Assembly: GCF_900107435.1 (NCBI RefSeq)
Contig: NZ_FNPZ01000002.1
Span: forward strand, 636,979 to 700,978
DNA: 64,000 nucleotides
Direction of reading: 5' to 3'
From: Herbiconiux ginsengi
GTDB lineage: Bacteria; Actinomycetota; Actinomycetes; Actinomycetales; Microbacteriaceae
The notes beneath the pieces were generated by a model. The model worked only from the letters and a program-made list of their open reading frames with translations. It was not told the DNA's origin and did no database searches. The translations under genes were made by a program, and so were the position numbers. Below, one piece after another: positions 8,362 to 16,708 of the stretch; the stretch's first letter is position 1, and every line of letters begins with the position of its first letter.

Positions 8362-9318
8362 ATGCATGAGGATGCCTGGGATCGCACGACCATCGAGCCG
8401 CAGAGCGTCAACGCTCCCCTGTCCACGTCGGCGATCTTCCTGACCGTCACCATCCGCGAGGGCGAGGATGCTGCCGACCGGGTTCGCGACGTCGTCTCCG
8501 ACATCGGCGGGCTGGTGCGCGCCGTCGGTTTCCGCGACCTGAACGGACACCTCTCCTGCAACGTCGGGATCGGCTCCGCCGCCTGGGACCGCTTCGGGCA
8601 TCCCACGCGCCCCGCTCAGCTCCGCCCCTTCTTCGAGGTGCGCGGCCCCGTGCACACCGCCGTGGCCACCCCGGGTGACCTGCTCTTCCACATCCGCGCC
8701 GAGCGCGCCGACCTCGCGTTCGAGCTGGAGCGCCTGCTGCTCGGCAAGCTCGGTGACGCCGTGACCGTGGTCGACGAGGTGCAGGGCTTCCGCTATTTCG
8801 ACTCCCGCGACCTGCTCGGCTTCGTCGACGGCACCGAGAACCCCACGGGCTCCTCGATGGCCTACTGGTCGCTGGTGGGAGAAGAAGACGAGGAGTTCGC
8901 CGGCGGGAGCTACGTCGTGGTGCAGAAATACCTGCACGACCTCGACGCCTGGGGCGCGTTGAGCACCGAAGACCAGGAGCGGATCATCGGCCGCACCAAG
9001 GCCGACAACGTCGAGCTCGACGAGGGCCCGCACGACCGCAAGTCGCACAAGTCGCTCAACACCATCGTCGACGCGAACGGGCAGGAGCACGACATCTTGC
9101 GCGACAACATGCCCTTCGGCCGCCCGGGCGAGGGCGAGTTCGGCACCTACTTCATCGGATACGCGCGGGAGCTCTGGGTGATCGAGCAGATGCTGCGCCG
9201 GATGTTCGTGGGCGACCCCGTGGGCTCCTACGACCGCATCCTCGATTTCTCCCGGGCGGTCACCGGGTCGACTTTCTTCATCCCGTCAGCCGACATGCTG
9301 GAGTCGCTCGGCGACTAG
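8362..9318 (+). CDS. Dyp-type (class B) heme peroxidase
   Basis: A 318-aa dye-decolourising peroxidase that uses hydrogen peroxide and heme b to oxidise phenolic or porphyrin substrates. The GFVDGTENP motif gives the distal Asp D156; the proximal heme His is H229 (KSHKS) and the distal Arg is R247 (ILRDNMPFG), with spacing as in class B enzymes. There is no Tat or Sec signal, so it is cytosolic or encapsulated; no encapsulin gene is nearby. It is probably translated from a leaderless mRNA and controlled by the divergent PadR protein. Confidence 0.93.
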   Translation: MHEDAWDRTTIEPQSVNAPLSTSAIFLTVTIREGEDAADRVRDVVSDIGGLVRAVGFRDLNGHLSCNVGIGSAAWDRFGHPTRPAQLRPFFEVRGPVHTAVATPGDLLFHIRAERADLAFELERLLLGKLGDAVTVVDEVQGFRYFDSRDLLGFVDGTENPTGSSMAYWSLVGEEDEEFAGGSYVVVQKYLHDLDAWGALSTEDQERIIGRTKADNVELDEGPHDRKSHKSLNTIVDANGQEHDILRDNMPFGRPGEGEFGTYFIGYARELWVIEQMLRRMFVGDPVGSYDRILDFSRAVTGSTFFIPSADMLESLGD

Positions 9319-10694
9319 ACCGCATTCCTTCCGGCCCGGAAGGCGTGGCCGCGATGCGTGTCCGGCAGGTGCGCGTTGCCCTCGCCGAACAGGCGCTCCC
9401 GCAGCGTCGCCCCCTCGTACTCGCTGCGGGCGAGCCCGCGGCGGCGGAGTTCCGGCAACAGCAGCTCGATGAAGTCGTCGTAGGTGTCGGGCGTCATGTG
9501 CGGCTGGATGAGGAATCCGTCGGCCCCGGTCTGCGCCACGAACTCCTCCACCTGGTCGACGACCTCCGTCGGGCTCCCGACGAACACGCTGCCGTTGATG
9601 CCGGTGCGCCGGAAGTTCTCGAGGATGTCCCGCACCAGTGGCGCAGGCTTGCCGTCGCGACCGAGGTAGCGCTCGAGGTTCGACTGGCCCATCTCGGTGC
9701 GCGACTGGGCGATCGGCTTGTCCGGATCGAGCGCCAGCAGGTCGACTCCGGTGTTGCCGGCGTAGATCGCGGCGGCGCCCTCGGGAGTGGACATCGCGAG
9801 CATCTCGGCGTGCTTCGCCCAGGCCTCCTCGCTCGTCGGCGCCGTGATGAAGAGGGCGCCCACCACGATCTTGATCGCGTCGGCCGGGCGACCGGCGGCG
9901 ACCGCACTCTCCCGAATGCCCGCGATGTTGCGCGCCACCGTCTCGGGTTCGCCGCCGCCCACGAACACCGCTTCGGCGTTGCGTCCCGCGAATTCGCGTC
10001 CGCGGCCCGAGGCGCCGGCCTGCACCAGCAGCGGAGTGCGCTGCGGCGAGGGCGGGAGGTTCAGGATGCCATCGGTGCGGAAGTACGGTCCGTCGTGGTG
10101 CACGATGTGCACCTTGTCGGGGTCGGCGTAGACCCCGCTCGCTTTGTCGCGCACCAGCGCGTCATCCTCCCACGACCCCTCCCAGAGGGTGAGGTTCACG
10201 TCGACGTAGTCGTCGGCCATGTCGTAGCGGAGGTCGTGCGCGATCAGGTCTTTGCCCATCAACGCCGCTGCGGTGGCCCCCGACGAGCCGGTGACGATGT
10301 TCCAGCCGATCCGGCCGTCGGTGAAGTGGTCGAGGGTGGCGAAGCGACGTGCGTTGGCCGCCGGCGGCTCGACCGTGGTCGACGTGGTCACGATGAACCC
10401 GAGCTTCTCGGTCACGGCCGCGACGGCCGTGATGAGCGGCATGGGGTCGCCGTGCGGGATGCCGCGTCCCTCCCGCACCGCGGCCGGCAGCAGTTCGCCG
10501 TCGAGGGCCGGAAAGCCGTAGCTGTCGGCGAGGAAGAGGAAGTCGAACCGCGCCTCCTCGAACTTCCTCGCCAGGGCGGTCCAGTGCGAGAGCTTGGTGA
10601 AGTCGGCCGAGGTGTCGCGCGGATGCTGCCAGGCTGAACCGACGGTGCCGTTCGGACCGATGTACTGGAAGATCCCGAGAATGAGAGGGTTCAT
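9315..10694 (-). CDS. LLM-class flavin-dependent monooxygenase (NtaA/SnaA/DszA type)
   Basis: A 459-aa FMNH2-dependent monooxygenase with the start LGIFQYIGPNGTVGSAWQHP typical of the nitrilotriacetate/dibenzothiophene branch. Other family marks are FLADSYG, TSTTVEPP, GRIGWNIVTG and LVQAGASGRGREFA. It needs a partner flavin reductase, not seen nearby. Substrates in this family are often sulfur or nitrogen compounds, but none can be assigned. Its stop overlaps the peroxidase stop by 4 nt. It has no Shine-Dalgarno; a perfect palindrome starts 2 nt before the ATG and is shared with the divergent XRE-cupin gene. Confidence 0.9.
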   Translation of the reverse strand: MNPLILGIFQYIGPNGTVGSAWQHPRDTSADFTKLSHWTALARKFEEARFDFLFLADSYGFPALDGELLPAAVREGRGIPHGDPMPLITAVAAVTEKLGFIVTTSTTVEPPAANARRFATLDHFTDGRIGWNIVTGSSGATAAALMGKDLIAHDLRYDMADDYVDVNLTLWEGSWEDDALVRDKASGVYADPDKVHIVHHDGPYFRTDGILNLPPSPQRTPLLVQAGASGRGREFAGRNAEAVFVGGGEPETVARNIAGIRESAVAAGRPADAIKIVVGALFITAPTSEEAWAKHAEMLAMSTPEGAAAIYAGNTGVDLLALDPDKPIAQSRTEMGQSNLERYLGRDGKPAPLVRDILENFRRTGINGSVFVGSPTEVVDQVEEFVAQTGADGFLIQPHMTPDTYDDFIELLLPELRRRGLARSEYEGATLRERLFGEGNAHLPDTHRGHAFRAGRNAV

Positions 10695-10696
10695 GG

Positions 10697-10717
10697 GATA
10701 TTTATGTCATAAATATC
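10697..10717. promoter_or_regulatory. Perfect 21-bp palindrome between LLM gene and XRE-cupin gene
   Basis: GATATTTATG-T-CATAAATATC has perfect 10-bp arms around one base and fills half of the 48-bp gap between two divergent genes. It directly abuts the monooxygenase start and lies just before the GGGAGG site of the regulator gene. It is the obvious operator for the XRE-cupin regulator on both genes. Confidence 0.7.
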
Positions 10718-10742
10718 TTTCCAGCAGATTTCGGGAGGTTTC

Positions 10743-11363
10743 GTGGCGGTGAAATCCGGGCCTTCGGCGGCGGGGCCCTCGGCGGCGGGGCGATCGACCG
10801 GGCCGCTCGACGACGAGGCCGTGGCGATGGGCGGGCGCATCCGGGGTCTGCGCCGGGAGCGCGGACTGACGCTCGTGCAACTGGCAGGTCTCGTCGAGAT
10901 GTCGCAGCCCTTCCTCAGTCTTGTCGAACGGGGCCATGCGCGGTTGAGTCTCGCCTCGATGGCGAAGCTCTCGACCGCACTCGGCGTGCCGTCGGGGTCG
11001 CTGTTGGCGACGCCGCCAACAGCGCGCCTCACCGGCAAGGGTGTCGACGTGGTTCACGCACAGGAACGGCTGGCGACCGGCCACCGCGCGGTGTGGCAAC
11101 TGGCACAGTTGCCACGCGGCCTCTTCGGCATCGAGATGGTGGGCGTCGAGCGCGAGTTCACCGAGTTCGCGATGCACGAGGAAGACGAGTTCCTCTATCT
11201 GCTGAGCGGAACGCTCGAGGTCGGTCTGGTCGACGGCACCGTGCATCCGCTGCGGCCGGGCGACTCGCTCGCGGTCGCCGCCGGCGTCGCGCACGGGTGG
11301 CGCGCGGTCGGCCCGCACGGCTTCCGCGTCGTCATCGTCACTTCGGGGGCGCCGTCGCACTGA
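10743..11363 (+). CDS. XRE-family regulator with C-terminal cupin
   Basis: A 206-aa protein. The N-terminal helix-turn-helix runs from about residue 28 to 85 (GGRIRGLRRERGLTLVQLAG, SQPFLSLVERG). The C-terminal cupin barrel is about residues 125-200, with MHEEDEFLYLLSGTLEV and the closing LRPGDSLAVAAGVAHGW. These regulators usually sense a small ligand through the cupin. The start is GTG after GGGAGG; a second GTG two codons later is also possible. Divergence from the monooxygenase gene and the palindrome between them suggest it controls that gene. Confidence 0.88.
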   Translation: MAVKSGPSAAGPSAAGRSTGPLDDEAVAMGGRIRGLRRERGLTLVQLAGLVEMSQPFLSLVERGHARLSLASMAKLSTALGVPSGSLLATPPTARLTGKGVDVVHAQERLATGHRAVWQLAQLPRGLFGIEMVGVEREFTEFAMHEEDEFLYLLSGTLEVGLVDGTVHPLRPGDSLAVAAGVAHGWRAVGPHGFRVVIVTSGAPSH

Positions 11364-11478
11364 GGTGTGCCCCGGTTTCGGTGCAATTGAACACGACCGA
11401 CCTCGTAGAGGGCGCCGGTTGCTCGCGTGTGCACCGTTATCCGTGCTGCACCGTCGGCTCGAAGGGTTGCCGGCTCGA

Positions 11479-12690
11479 TCAGAACCCGACGGCCTCCGAC
11501 ACGGCCAGGGCGTCGATGCGGTCGGGCGAGAGCACATGCTCGATGGCGAGCACACTCGCCCCGATGAGGCCCGCGTCGACCGCCGCCCGAGACTGCACGA
11601 TCGAGAGATGTTCGGTCGCCAGCGGCATCGAGCGCGCGTAGACGACCTCACGCACCCCGGCGATCAAGTGTTCGCCCGCTTGCGCCATCGATCCGCCGAT
11701 CGCGATGACCGAGGGGTTGATCAAGCTGACGCAGGCGGCGAGCACCTCGCCGATGTCGCGGCCCGCCTGGCGCACCGCCTGGATGGCTTCCACGTCGCCC
11801 GCACGCACGCGCGCGATCACGTCGGCGCCGTTCGGGCAGTCGATACCCGCGCGTCGCAGGGTCTCGGCGATCGCCGGCCCCGATGCGACGGCTTCGAGGC
11901 AGCCACGATTGCCGCAACGGCAGGGCGTGTCGGCGCCGTGCGGAACCTGCACGTGCCCGATGTCGCCCGCGATGCCCTGCGCGCCGCGCTGCAGCACACC
12001 GCTCGAGATCACGCCCGAACCGATTCCGGTCGCGACCTTCACGAAGAGGAAATGCTGCACCCCCGGCCAGGCGTAGGCCACTTCGCCGAGCGCCATCAGG
12101 TTCACGTCGTTGTCCACCAGCACCGGCACGTCGATCCGGTCGCGCAGGCGGCCCGGCACATCGACGCCGTCCCACCCGGGCATGATCGGCGGATTGGTGG
12201 GCCGGCCCGAGACGTGCTCGACCGGGCCCGGCAACCCGATTCCGATCGCCGCCAGATCGCCCACGTCGTGTCCGGCCGAGCGCAGGAGCTCCAGGCCCGA
12301 GTCGGCGAGCCAGCCGAGCACGCGATCCGGACCGTCGGTGATGTCGATGGGATCGCTGTGCCGGGCCAGGATGGCGCCACTGAGATCGCTGATGCCGATC
12401 GTGGCGTGGGTCGCACCGAGGTCGGCCGCGAGCACCACTCGAGCCTTCGGGTTGAAGCCGAAGCGCGACGACGGACGGCCGCCCGTGGAGATGGCTTCGC
12501 CGACGGGCGCGATCAGGCCGAGGGCGAGCAGTGCGTCGATCCGCGAGGCGATGGTGGATCGGGCGAGCCCGGTCTGCGCGGCCAGTTCGGCTCGGGTGCG
12601 CGGGCGTCCGTCGCGGAGGATCTGGAAGAGTCCGCTCGCGCCGCTCCCCGGCGCCGATGCGACGCCCTGGCCGCCGAACACTCCACTCAT
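11479..12690 (-). CDS. ROK-family transcriptional regulator (NagC/XylR type)
   Basis: A 403-aa protein. An N-terminal MarR-like winged helix (about residues 18-75: RTRAELAAQTGLARSTIASR) is followed by the ROK sugar-kinase-like fold with ATP-binding DLGATHATIG, the GIGLPGPVE motif, and the zinc-binding CRCGNRGCLE. This domain order marks sugar-responsive repressors more than kinases. Its target is not visible nearby. The Met at 12690 is the first that keeps the HTH intact; its ribosome site is weak, so a GTG slightly upstream is possible. Confidence 0.88.
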   Translation of the reverse strand: MSGVFGGQGVASAPGSGASGLFQILRDGRPRTRAELAAQTGLARSTIASRIDALLALGLIAPVGEAISTGGRPSSRFGFNPKARVVLAADLGATHATIGISDLSGAILARHSDPIDITDGPDRVLGWLADSGLELLRSAGHDVGDLAAIGIGLPGPVEHVSGRPTNPPIMPGWDGVDVPGRLRDRIDVPVLVDNDVNLMALGEVAYAWPGVQHFLFVKVATGIGSGVISSGVLQRGAQGIAGDIGHVQVPHGADTPCRCGNRGCLEAVASGPAIAETLRRAGIDCPNGADVIARVRAGDVEAIQAVRQAGRDIGEVLAACVSLINPSVIAIGGSMAQAGEHLIAGVREVVYARSMPLATEHLSIVQSRAAVDAGLIGASVLAIEHVLSPDRIDALAVSEAVGF

Positions 12691-12749
12691 GCGGCCCAGT
12701 AAACCACAGCGCCGGTGCCGAACCTCCCCCGAAACGTAACGAACCAGTC

Positions 12750-12765
12750 GCTTTTGTCGAAAAGC
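12750..12765. promoter_or_regulatory. Small AT-rich dyad upstream of ROK gene
   Basis: GCTTTT-gtcg-AAAAGC (12750-12765) followed by a further GCAAAAG half (12768-12774). It lies 60 bp upstream of the ROK start codon and upstream of the divergent 12856 gene, whose possible -10 box CATAAT is at 12790-12795. It could be a ROK operator; the evidence is position and symmetry only. Confidence 0.3.
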
Positions 12766-12855
12766 CTGCAAAAGACGCCCCTCTGATGTCATAATCCTTG
12801 TCGTGGGCGACGATGCCATCGTGTTTCGTCGCGACTGACGACGCAGGAGGCACGG

Positions 12856-13311
12856 ATGCAGCACGAGCTGGAAGTCAACGCCTGGGTGTGGAATGCTCCC
12901 CGATCGGCGCGTGACGTACGCTTGGTCACCGAACTCGCGGAGGCCGTCGGCTTTCGCAGCGAGTCCATCGACGCCGATTCCGGCTCCGACTTCGTGGTGC
13001 GGATCATCGCCGTCGAGTCGTCCAACGGCATCGCAGCCACGACCGCACCCCGCACCACGGTCACGGTGTGCGACTCCGAGGTCCCGCTCGAGTCGGGCGC
13101 CTTCTACGACAACATCGCCACCGCGGTCGGTCGCACCATTGCGCGAACGGACGCCGAAGCCGGGTCGCCGACCACGAACATCCAGATCGACAGCGCCCAG
13201 TTCGTCGTGCGGGCCGTCAGCTCCTCGTCGGCGCTGGATACCGTTCTGGGTCATGTGGGCTCGGGTCGCGCCGACCTCCGCTCGACGGTTCCCGAGCTGA
13301 TCGCGGTCTAA
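12856..13311 (+). CDS. Hypothetical protein, 151 aa
   Basis: The ATG follows an excellent GGAGG at 7 nt. The protein is soluble, with no signal peptide, membrane helix or recognised motif. It begins HELEVNAWVWNAPRSARD and has a Ser/Thr-rich centre. Codon use is like the neighbouring genes (GC-rich third positions), which supports a real gene. It faces away from the ROK regulator and could be under its control. No function is proposed. Confidence 0.65.
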   Translation: MQHELEVNAWVWNAPRSARDVRLVTELAEAVGFRSESIDADSGSDFVVRIIAVESSNGIAATTAPRTTVTVCDSEVPLESGAFYDNIATAVGRTIARTDAEAGSPTTNIQIDSAQFVVRAVSSSSALDTVLGHVGSGRADLRSTVPELIAV

Positions 13312-13375
13312 GGGTCGCTCACGCGACTCGCGCCCGCTCGGAGGCCGATTCCCGAATCCTCCGCCATCGGCCGGG

Positions 13376-13575
13376 CTCGTGCCCTCCGACGGTTTCGCGC
13401 GGCTCTCCGAAGCCGCCTTCACCGACGACTTCGTGAACGGCGTCGAACCCGAACGCGCGCGCCTGCCGCCGACCGGATGAAGGCGGAGACCTTCGAGCCC
13501 GACAGCGGCCACCTCGCGATGGTCGCCCACCCGCGCGACGTGGCCAACCTCGTTCTCGCCGCAGCAGGTCACTGA
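13376..13575 (+). pseudogene. Relic of an alpha/beta hydrolase C-terminus
   Basis: Two pieces of one protein family lie end to end in different frames. The first reads LVPSDGFARLSEAAFTDDF to ARLPPTG-stop. The second begins about at ATGAAGGCGGAG and reads FEPDSGHLAMVAHP to AAAGH-stop, which carries the catalytic His (SGHLAMV) of the hydrolase fold. The ~50 residues normally between these pieces, including the catalytic Asp loop, are missing, and the N-terminal nucleophile region is absent. It is a deletion relic, not an active enzyme. Confidence 0.55.
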
Positions 13576-13596
13576 TCGCTCGAAAACTGCGATCGG

Positions 13597-14028
13597 CTAG
13601 CTGCGATCCTGGGGATAGGTGGACTCCGCCACAGAGATGGAGCGCTCGACGAGCGTCGCGAGCACGTCGAGGTTGACGTCGTCGAGCTGCTTGACATACA
13701 CGCAGGCCTTGGTGGCTCGGTGCTTGCCGAGCCCCGCCATCGTCTCGGCGTCGAGCGCCTCAGGCGTGACGTAGATCACCAGCTCCGGCCGGCGCGGGCT
13801 GAAGGCCGCCAGGGGCGCGTCGCCTTCGCGGCCGCTGGCGTAGCGGTAGTGATAGCTGCCGAAGCCGACGATGGTCGGGCCCCACATCCGAGGCGCTTCA
13901 CCGGTTATACGAGACATGAGCTCGATCAAGGCGCGACTGTCGGCGCGAACCTTCTCGCTCGGCTGCCCGGCGATGAAGTCGTCGACGCTGGCGTCTGTCC
14001 AGTCGGTCGTGTTCCTGCTCCGGCCCAT
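13597..14028 (-). CDS. DUF1801 (YdhG-like) protein
   Basis: A 143-aa protein. The N-terminal half, with DDFIAGQPSEKVRADSRALI and MWGPTIVGFGSYHYRYASGR, is the classic DUF1801 pattern; the later HRATKACVYVKQLDDVNLDVL completes it. The structure of relatives is known but their role is not. The Met at 14028 was preferred over longer readings because they run into the tRNA gene. There is no obvious ribosome site. Confidence 0.82.
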   Translation of the reverse strand: MGRSRNTTDWTDASVDDFIAGQPSEKVRADSRALIELMSRITGEAPRMWGPTIVGFGSYHYRYASGREGDAPLAAFSPRRPELVIYVTPEALDAETMAGLGKHRATKACVYVKQLDDVNLDVLATLVERSISVAESTYPQDRS

Positions 14029-14069
14029 GAAAGCCAATGTAGCCGAGAGCCGATGCAATCGTTCTTCGG

Positions 14070-14142
14070 TGGACCCGAGGGGATTCGAACCCCTGACCCC
14101 CTGCATGCCATGCAGGTGCGCTACCAACTGCGCCACGGGCCC
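14070..14142 (-). tRNA. tRNA-Ala (anticodon GGC)
   Basis: A 73-nt cloverleaf on the minus strand. The acceptor GGGCCCG pairs with CGGGTCC (one G-U), the anticodon stem CCTGC/GCAGG encloses the loop ATGGCAT, and the T arm has GGGGTTCGAATCCCC. The discriminator is A; CCA is not encoded. Anticodon GGC reads GCC/GCU alanine codons. Confidence 0.95.
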
Positions 14143-14255
14143 AATCTGTGTTGCCACATCTTGGTTGCCGCTCCCGGATCTCCCCGGAAACAACTTGTCT
14201 AGATTACTACATGCGGAGCCCACTCGCGAACCACGAGAGGGTGCGGATGCGCAGA

Positions 14256-14627
14256 CTACGCATCCGCCGCCGTCACCTGGAGAGGCACCACGGGGCAGTC
14301 CTTCCAGAGGCGCTCGAGGGAGTAGTACATGCGGTCTTCCTCGTGGAAGACATGCACGACGAGATCGCCGAAATCGAGCAGGATCCAGCGCCCCTCCGAC
14401 CAGCCTTCCCGCCGGATGACCTTGCTGCCGGCCTCGGCGAGACGGTCGGTGATCTCCTCGGCGATGGCGACGACGTTGCGCTCGTTGCGGCCGGAGGCCA
14501 GGAGGAACACGTCGGCCAGCGGCAGCGGCCCCGAGACGTCGAGGGCGACCAGGTTGTCGGCTTGCTTGGAGTCGGCCGCCGCGGCGGCGAGCTGTGCGAG
14601 TTCGATCGAGTGGGTTGAAGCAGTCAC
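14256..14627 (-). CDS. rsfS: Ribosome silencing factor RsfS
   Basis: A 123-aa RsfS/Iojap protein that binds ribosomal protein uL14 on the 50S subunit and blocks subunit joining under starvation. Family marks are VALDVSGPLPLADVFLLASG, REGWSEGRWILLDFGDLVVH and VFHEEDRMYYSLERLW. The length is usual. It is the last gene of the nadD-hypothetical-rsfS run, a conserved actinobacterial order. Confidence 0.95.
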   Translation of the reverse strand: MTASTHSIELAQLAAAAADSKQADNLVALDVSGPLPLADVFLLASGRNERNVVAIAEEITDRLAEAGSKVIRREGWSEGRWILLDFGDLVVHVFHEEDRMYYSLERLWKDCPVVPLQVTAADA

Positions 14628-14660
14628 GAAGACTTTCTGTTCTGTCGGGCAGGCCGGAGC

Positions 14661-15803
14661 CTAGAAGACCCGGAAGACGAAGACGGCGAGCAGCAGGCTG
14701 ACGACGCCGACGGCGAGGACGCCCGCCGTGATGGCGAGCACGACGGGAGCGTTGGCGCGCGCCCGCTTCGGAGGGGCGATGAGCGAGGTCGACGATGTGT
14801 TCGTCGAGATCGCTCGGCTGGCGCTCACGGGGGCGACGTCGGAGGCGCCGGTCTCGCCCTCAGAGCGCTCGAGCAAGGTGTCGAGGTCGTTGGACTCGAG
14901 ACCGGATGCCGGAGCACCGGTGGCGCCGAAACTGGCCGGCAGGTCGATCGAACCGGTGATGATGACCTCGCCGGTCTCGTCGAGCGCGGTGCCGACGTCG
15001 CCGGAACCCGGCACGTTCGGCAGCACGAGCGCGCTCGTGGTGGAGATCGAGTTGGTGGCCGCCGTGTTGCGCAGCGAGATCAGGTCGTCGAAGGAGGAGG
15101 GAAGCTCCTCGCTCGAGACCGGAGTGCGATCGGCCGGGCTCTGGAACATCGGGGCGAGCGTGGGCTCCGACGCGGCGGCCTTGCGCTCCTCGGCCTCGGC
15201 GTGCGCGGCCGCCTCGGCAGTCGGGTCGACGGTGTCGGCGATCGGGACGTCGATCACCATCTGCTCGATCACGGTCTCACCGGTATCGGTGGTCTCGGTG
15301 ATGATCTCGGCGTGCTGGGCCTCGTCGTCGTCACCCTCGTCGGCGAACTGCGTGTCGTTCTCCGACGACGGAACGATCACGGACTCCGACATCGGCACGA
15401 CATCGATGATCGGCTGGGCCAGCGTCTCGGGCTCCGAGTCATCCTGCAGGTCGTCTTCGGAGTGGACGATCTCGGGGATGATGGTGTCTTCGACGATCTC
15501 GGCGTCGGCCGCACCAGCGGCATCAGCCGGAGCAGCCGCATCGGCCGGCACGGCAGAGACGGGCTCGGGCGTGGTCTCGGCCGCCGGCTGGTTGCGCACC
15601 TCGCGGCGCGACGGCGCACCGTCGCCGGCGACGACGCCCGCGGCAGCGGCTTCCGCGGCCTCGCGCTCGGCCTGCGCCTTGCGCGCGGCTTCTGCCTCTT
15701 CTGCTGCCTTGGCGTCGGCCTCGCGCTCCTTGCGCGGTTTCTGGCGCTCCAGCTCGCGTAGCTGCCGCCGCGTCAGCGGCTGCTCATCGTGGGACGAACT
15801 CAT
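14661..15803 (-). CDS. Tail-anchored low-complexity protein in the nadD-rsfS operon
   Basis: A 380-aa protein. Residues ~10-55 are a charged Glu/Lys/Ala coiled-coil-like stretch ([19 protein letters not shown]). The middle is acidic and Ala/Glu/Asp-rich without predicted structure. The last ~30 residues form a single membrane helix ([20 protein letters not shown]) ending in FRVF. It should be a cytosolic protein anchored by its C-terminus. The start overlaps the nadD stop by 4 nt, so the two are coupled. The function is unknown. Confidence 0.85.
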   Translation of the reverse strand: MSSSHDEQPLTRRQLRELERQKPRKEREADAKAAEEAEAARKAQAEREAAEAAAAGVVAGDGAPSRREVRNQPAAETTPEPVSAVPADAAAPADAAGAADAEIVEDTIIPEIVHSEDDLQDDSEPETLAQPIIDVVPMSESVIVPSSENDTQFADEGDDDEAQHAEIITETTDTGETVIEQMVIDVPIADTVDPTAEAAAHAEAEERKAAASEPTLAPMFQSPADRTPVSSEELPSSFDDLISLRNTAATNSISTTSALVLPNVPGSGDVGTALDETGEVIITGSIDLPASFGATGAPASGLESNDLDTLLERSEGETGASDVAPVSASRAISTNTSSTSLIAPPKRARANAPVVLAITAGVLAVGVVSLLLAVFVFRVF

Positions 15804-16429
15804 TCAACACTCCGATATAGATGGTGCTTGGTGATGTACTGAACGACACCGTCGGGTACCAAGTACCACACCGGAAAACCCCGGCCGACCCGGCCGCGAC
15901 AGTCAGTGGACGATATCGCAAGCGCCGGAACTTCCAAATAGCTTACGTCTTGGCGCGGTAAAGACGAAATGGCGAAGGTGTGACCCGGCCGGGAGACCGC
16001 CACGAAATGGGCGAGTTGCCACAGTTCGTCGACGTCTTTCCAGTTGAGGATCTGCGCGACGGCGTCGGCTCCCGAGATGAAGAAGAGGTCGGCATCCGGA
16101 TGCGCGGCCTGCAGATCGCGCAGGGTGTCGATGGTGTAGGTGACGCCGCCGCGGTCGATGTCGACCCGGCTGACGGTGAACCGAGGATTGGATGCCGTGG
16201 CGATGACGGTCATCAGGTAGCGGTGTTCGGCGGGGGTCACGGGCGATTTGTGCCACGGACGCCCGGTGGGCACGAAGACCACTTCGTCGAGGTTGAAGGA
16301 GGTCGCGACCTCGCTCGCGGCCACGAGGTGTCCGTGATGGATCGGGTCGAAGGTGCCGCCCATCACGCCGATACGGCGCCGCCGCTGCTGCTCCGCCGGA
16401 GCGTCGGCACGGCGCGAATCGATCGTCAT
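15800..16429 (-). CDS. nadD: Nicotinate-nucleotide adenylyltransferase
   Basis: A 209-aa enzyme (EC 2.7.7.18) that joins ATP and nicotinate mononucleotide to make deamido-NAD. The nucleotidyltransferase motif is [11 protein letters not shown] (residues 24-34); the second motif ISSTDCR near the C-terminus replaces the more usual ISSTx[18 protein letters not shown] is the conserved central region. It is co-transcribed with the membrane-anchored gene and rsfS. Confidence 0.95.
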   Translation of the reverse strand: MTIDSRRADAPAEQQRRRRIGVMGGTFDPIHHGHLVAASEVATSFNLDEVVFVPTGRPWHKSPVTPAEHRYLMTVIATASNPRFTVSRVDIDRGGVTYTIDTLRDLQAAHPDADLFFISGADAVAQILNWKDVDELWQLAHFVAVSRPGHTFAISSLPRQDVSYLEVPALAISSTDCRGRVGRGFPVWYLVPDGVVQYITKHHLYRSVE

Positions 16430-16438
16430 CCGGCGGGT

Positions 16439-16663
16439 CTAGTGATCCGCGCCTGTGCGGTCGGCGTGCCCGTGGACGTCGTGGGTCTGGGCGAACTTCG
16501 CCGACTTGTGCGGGTGACGGTTCGCGACGTCGCGGTAGCTCCAGGTCACGAACGCGAGCGCGGCGAACACCACGGCGGCGATGATGCCGAAGACGATGGG
16601 AGGGAACGGCAGCTCGACCGGCACGTCCACACCGACAGCGAGCACGTTTACCAGTACAGACAT
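16439..16663 (-). CDS. 74-aa single-pass membrane protein
   Basis: The protein has one strong helix (FGIIAAVVFAALAFVTWSY, about residues 25-43) after a short extracytoplasmic N-terminus, and a His/Lys-rich cytoplasmic tail (NRHPHKSAKF). GGGAGAAGAG precedes the ATG at suitable spacing. It lies 9 bp before nadD in the same direction, so it is probably co-transcribed. No function is known. Confidence 0.75.
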   Translation of the reverse strand: MSVLVNVLAVGVDVPVELPFPPIVFGIIAAVVFAALAFVTWSYRDVANRHPHKSAKFAQTHDVHGHADRTGADH

Positions 16664-16708
16664 CTCTTCTCCCAGGGGGTAGAACGAACGAACGTGTCTA
16701 CGATACCG

